Source: Betaproteobacteria bacterium
Lineage (GTDB): Bacteria; Pseudomonadota; Gammaproteobacteria; Burkholderiales; Usitatibacteraceae
Reading direction: 5' to 3'
NCBI GenBank assembly: GCA_025362705.1
Contig: JANYFH010000202.1
Location: 1-15,805, forward strand
DNA: 15,805 nucleotides
Position 1 is the stretch's first letter, and the number at the start of each line of letters is the position of its first letter. The notes under the pieces were generated by a model. That model did no database searches. It was given only the letters and a program-made list of their open reading frames with translations, and had not been told where the DNA came from. Position numbers and translations under genes: made by a program. Below are positions 13,529-15,805 of the stretch, one piece after another.

Positions 13529-14638
13529 TCATTCTTGTGGAAGTTCATGCACCGCCATACCGAGGTGTGCGGGCCAGGGCTTGAGCCAGCTCTTGTGGTG
13601 CAGCACTCGAGTGGCATCTCGATGGCCGGCCTCCCAACGCGCGGCCTGAGTAGTTCGGCTAAAGTCGATGTCTTTCATCTGGTCATCCTCGGGGAGTGCC
13701 TTCATGATGAGTCGCACGATATTGATCGTGCTGTCACAACCGAGGTGCAGCAAAGGCTTGAGTTCGCGAGACAGACGCGCTTTGGCTGGAATCTGCTGGG
13801 AAAGCGTGCGAATGGCTCGGCGCAAATTCTGCATTTTCCGATGATCCTCAAGATGCTCGCGTGAACGGCTCGCATACTGGATGTCCTTTTGTCGCGTGAT
13901 CGCCGCCGCAATTGAAGTTGGCACACTTTCGGTAGGATCCCATAAGTCGATCATGAAGCATAGCGTGTCACGCCGCTCGGCATCATCGAGCACAATGTCT
14001 ATTGGTGTGTTCGAATAAATACCGCCGTCCCAATAGACTTCACCGTCGATCTCTACTGGTGGAAAGCCCGGTGGCAAAGCACCGCTAGCCATTACATGCT
14101 TGGCCGTGATCCGGGCTTTCCTGGTGTTATCAAAGCGTTTGAGTTCACCCGTTGCAACGTTTACAGCACACACGGTAAGTCGCGTATGTCCCGCATTGAG
14201 ATAATCAAAATCGACAAATTTATTGAGGGTATGTTCGAGCGCGGACGTGTCGTAAAAACTGGCTTCCGCTGCGGGTACGGTACGGTTAACGTCCCAAGTG
14301 CTATTTGGGCGCGGCTGGAAAAAACCGGGGACACCGTTGGTCAGTATTCCTAGCGTCCTCGTTGCGATGGTCCAGGGGCGCAGCCAGTCCACTGTCCCGA
14401 AATAAGGCATGGCGGATGGATCCTCTGCGGTGACGTAATGCCAAAATCCCTCGAGTTTACTTACGCGATGTTCGGGCGGATTTCCTGCAATGATGGCACC
14501 GTTGATCGCACCAATAGACGTACCGACAACCCAGTCGATCTTGGTGCCTTGTTCTGCCAATCCAGAAAATGCACCCCCTTGATATGCGCCCAGCGCACCA
14601 CCGCCCTGAAGTACCAATACAACTTGAGGTTTTGTCAT
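13529..14638 (-). CDS. Patatin-like phospholipase with C-terminal DUF3734 region
   Basis: This 369-residue acyl hydrolase begins almost directly with the oxyanion loop (G-G-G-A-L-G-A-Y, 12-19). Ser41 lies in G-T-S-I-G and Asp204 in D-G-G, forming the patatin dyad. The C-terminal third, including K-D-I-D-F-S-R and R-W-E-A-G-H-R-D-A-T-R, fits DUF3734, found on a proteobacterial patatin group. No signal peptide is seen, so it is probably cytoplasmic. A TTG at 14663-14665 would add nine residues, but the ATG at 14636-14638 matches the usual family start; neither has a strong Shine-Dalgarno sequence. It shares catalytic motifs but little else with the patatin at the left of the window, so the two are not a recent duplication. 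The substrate is unknown. Confidence 0.92.
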   Translation of the reverse strand: MTKPQVVLVLQGGGALGAYQGGAFSGLAEQGTKIDWVVGTSIGAINGAIIAGNPPEHRVSKLEGFWHYVTAEDPSAMPYFGTVDWLRPWTIATRTLGILTNGVPGFFQPRPNSTWDVNRTVPAAEASFYDTSALEHTLNKFVDFDYLNAGHTRLTVCAVNVATGELKRFDNTRKARITAKHVMASGALPPGFPPVEIDGEVYWDGGIYSNTPIDIVLDDAERRDTLCFMIDLWDPTESVPTSIAAAITRQKDIQYASRSREHLEDHRKMQNLRRAIRTLSQQIPAKARLSRELKPLLHLGCDSTINIVRLIMKALPEDDQMKDIDFSRTTQAARWEAGHRDATRVLHHKSWLKPWPAHLGMAVHELPQE

Positions 14639-15028
14639 CGGATAAATTACGCTTTCAGAAATCAATTGAGTAACAAAAGGCCATCCGCTATCTATCTATG
14701 CGGTAACAGGCTAAAGCAACACTATGCCCTATTCGTGATTCGGTCAAGAAAGGCACTGAGCGGGCGTTAGATTGACATGCCCCCAGTGCTGGAGTGCTGG
14801 GCCGTACAGACAACCAAGGCTCATGTCACCTGACGCCACAACAAGGAGCGGCGTTCAAAATGAGCGATTCTCATGCAGAAAAAAAACTGTTGTACAAAGT
14901 TGAGCCGATTTTGTATGTCTTTTATTGTTTTGTCGTGACTGCTATTGCGTCGCTGACAAGGTTAAAAATGCACATTAGCACGCCTTGTATGAGAAAATTA
15001 CTGATACAAAATTTATCAAAGCAGCTCC
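14639..15028. other. 390-bp divergent intergenic region upstream of glnS
   Basis: No supported gene lies between the leftward patatin and rightward glnS. Visible items are an imperfect GATA-type repeat near 14690-14700, a short hairpin CCCAG/CTGGG (14782-14786 with 14797-14801), and a possible glnS promoter TTGAGC (14900-14905), 17 bp, TATTGT (14923-14928), each 4/6 to consensus. For the patatin, TTGACC on the minus strand (14742-14747) could be a -35 box, but no good -10 box follows. The right half (14860-15028) is clearly AT-richer than the genes. Confidence 0.5.
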
Positions 15029-15805
15029 ATGCCCAACGGCCACGAACCAAAATCTGCACCAGGCAAAAACACGGCGCAATCCGCAACTGCTCCTGCGACC
15101 AATTTCATCCGCAATATCGTCGACGCGGATCTTGCCGCGAACAAATTTTTCACCCGTAAGTGGGCGGGCAAGCCGGGAATTGCCAGCGACCACGCCAAGG
15201 GTCAGGTTGATGCCGCGAAAATCCGCACCCGCTTTCCACCAGAGCCTAATGGCTATCTGCATATCGGGCATGCGAAATCGATCTGCCTCAATTTTGGTCT
15301 CGCACGCGACTACGGCGGCCGTTGCCATTTGCGCTTTGACGACACCAACCCCGCAAAGGAAGAGCAGGAATACGTCGATGCCATTTTGGACAGCGTTCAC
15401 TGGCTGGGCTTTGACTATGAAAAAGACGGTGAGAGCAATCTGTATTTCGCCTCGGACTATTTCGACTGGATGTATCAATTCGCCGAATGCCTAATCGAGA
15501 AAGGCCATGCATATGTCGACTCGTTGAGTGCTGATGAGATGCGTGAACATCGCGGCACACTGACTGAAAAAGGCAAAGATTCACGGTTCCGCAACCGCAG
15601 CCCGCAGGAGAATCTCGATCTGTTTCGCGAAATGCGCGACGGCAAACACGCCGATGGCGCGCACATACTGCGCGCAAAAATCGACATGGCCTCGCCGAAT
15701 ATCAATTTGCGCGATCCGGCAATTTATCGCATCAAGCGCGAGCATCATCACCGCACAGGGGACAAGTGGTGCATCTATCCGCTCTACAGCTATGCACATC
15801 CGCTT
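15029..15805 (+). CDS. glnS: Glutaminyl-tRNA synthetase, N-terminal part (runs off the window)
   Basis: This class I aminoacyl-tRNA synthetase charges tRNA-Gln in the cytoplasm. The 259 visible codons cover the N-terminal half of the usual 550-590. The class I signature P-P-E-P-N-G-Y-L-H-I-G-H-A-K is at about 70-83, followed by R-F-D-D-T-N-P-A-K-E-E, D-S-V-H-W-L-G-F-D and Y-S-Y-A-H-P, the last reading into the active site. This set distinguishes GlnRS from GluRS. A polar extension of about 27 residues precedes the first family segment (N-F-I-R-N-I-V). The ATG at 15029 is the only good start; its Shine-Dalgarno sequence is weak. The second signature and anticodon-binding domains are outside the window. 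Confidence 0.95.
   Translation, partial: MPNGHEPKSAPGKNTAQSATAPATNFIRNIVDADLAANKFFTRKWAGKPGIASDHAKGQVDAAKIRTRFPPEPNGYLHIGHAKSICLNFGLARDYGGRCHLRFDDTNPAKEEQEYVDAILDSVHWLGFDYEKDGESNLYFASDYFDWMYQFAECLIEKGHAYVDSLSADEMREHRGTLTEKGKDSRFRNRSPQENLDLFREMRDGKHADGAHILRAKIDMASPNINLRDPAIYRIKREHHHRTGDKWCIYPLYSYAHPL

Noticed and set aside
14794..15159. Open frame with ATG at 14860 preceded by AAGGAG, overlapping the glnS start
   Set aside because: It has a hydrophobic stretch, but it runs 130 bp into glnS in another frame and becomes Arg/Cys-rich there; a short leader peptide cannot be excluded, but nothing supports it.

Overview
The window looks like chromosomal DNA of a Gram-negative proteobacterium, most likely a betaproteobacterium. 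The evidence is moderate GC, a tRNA-Val(GAC) of betaproteobacterial type, two Sec-exported proteins, a DUF3734-type patatin, an EF-G-2 paralogue and a FimV/PilZ-flavoured gene pair. I cannot name the genus. Most genes are single-gene or two-gene units of housekeeping or accessory metabolism; there is no phage, IS element, CRISPR array or rRNA.

Layout. 1-1376: a terminator half at the left edge, a patatin-like lipase with a lysine/alanine-rich N-terminal tail (minus) and tRNA-Val(GAC) (minus) with its own promoter. 1472-3501: an exported S9-family serine peptidase starting at TTG. 3502-3722: a leader rich in inverted repeats, including copy A of a two-copy dispersed repeat. 3723-4994: an Nramp-superfamily transporter with an altered metal site. 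5032-5730: a decayed two-gene minus-strand operon (a soluble protein broken by about three indels, then a three-helix membrane protein broken at an A6 run). 5741-7758: a translationally coupled pair, a FimV/TPR-like small protein and a PilZ-like protein. 7780-7839: repeat copy B. 7845-9905: an EF-G-2-type translational GTPase (minus), sharing a 109-bp promoter region that holds a perfect 16-bp palindrome with a divergent UMF1-type MFS transporter (10015-11298). 11368-11493: a possible 41-residue ORF. 11520-11954: a half-size EamA transporter. 12065-13396: a FecR-domain protein with a long coiled coil (minus). 13529-14638: a second, DUF3734-type patatin (minus). 14639-15028: a 390-bp divergent intergenic region. 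15029-end: the N-terminal part of glnS.

The genes do not form one obvious pathway. The least explained items are the structured repeat shared by 3603-3662 and 7780-7839, the decayed operon whose ancestral reading frames can be reconstructed by eye, the palindromic operator placed over the EF-G-2 promoter, the noncanonical Nramp metal site, and the coupled FimV-like/PilZ-like pair. I do not see a clear new defence or mobile system.
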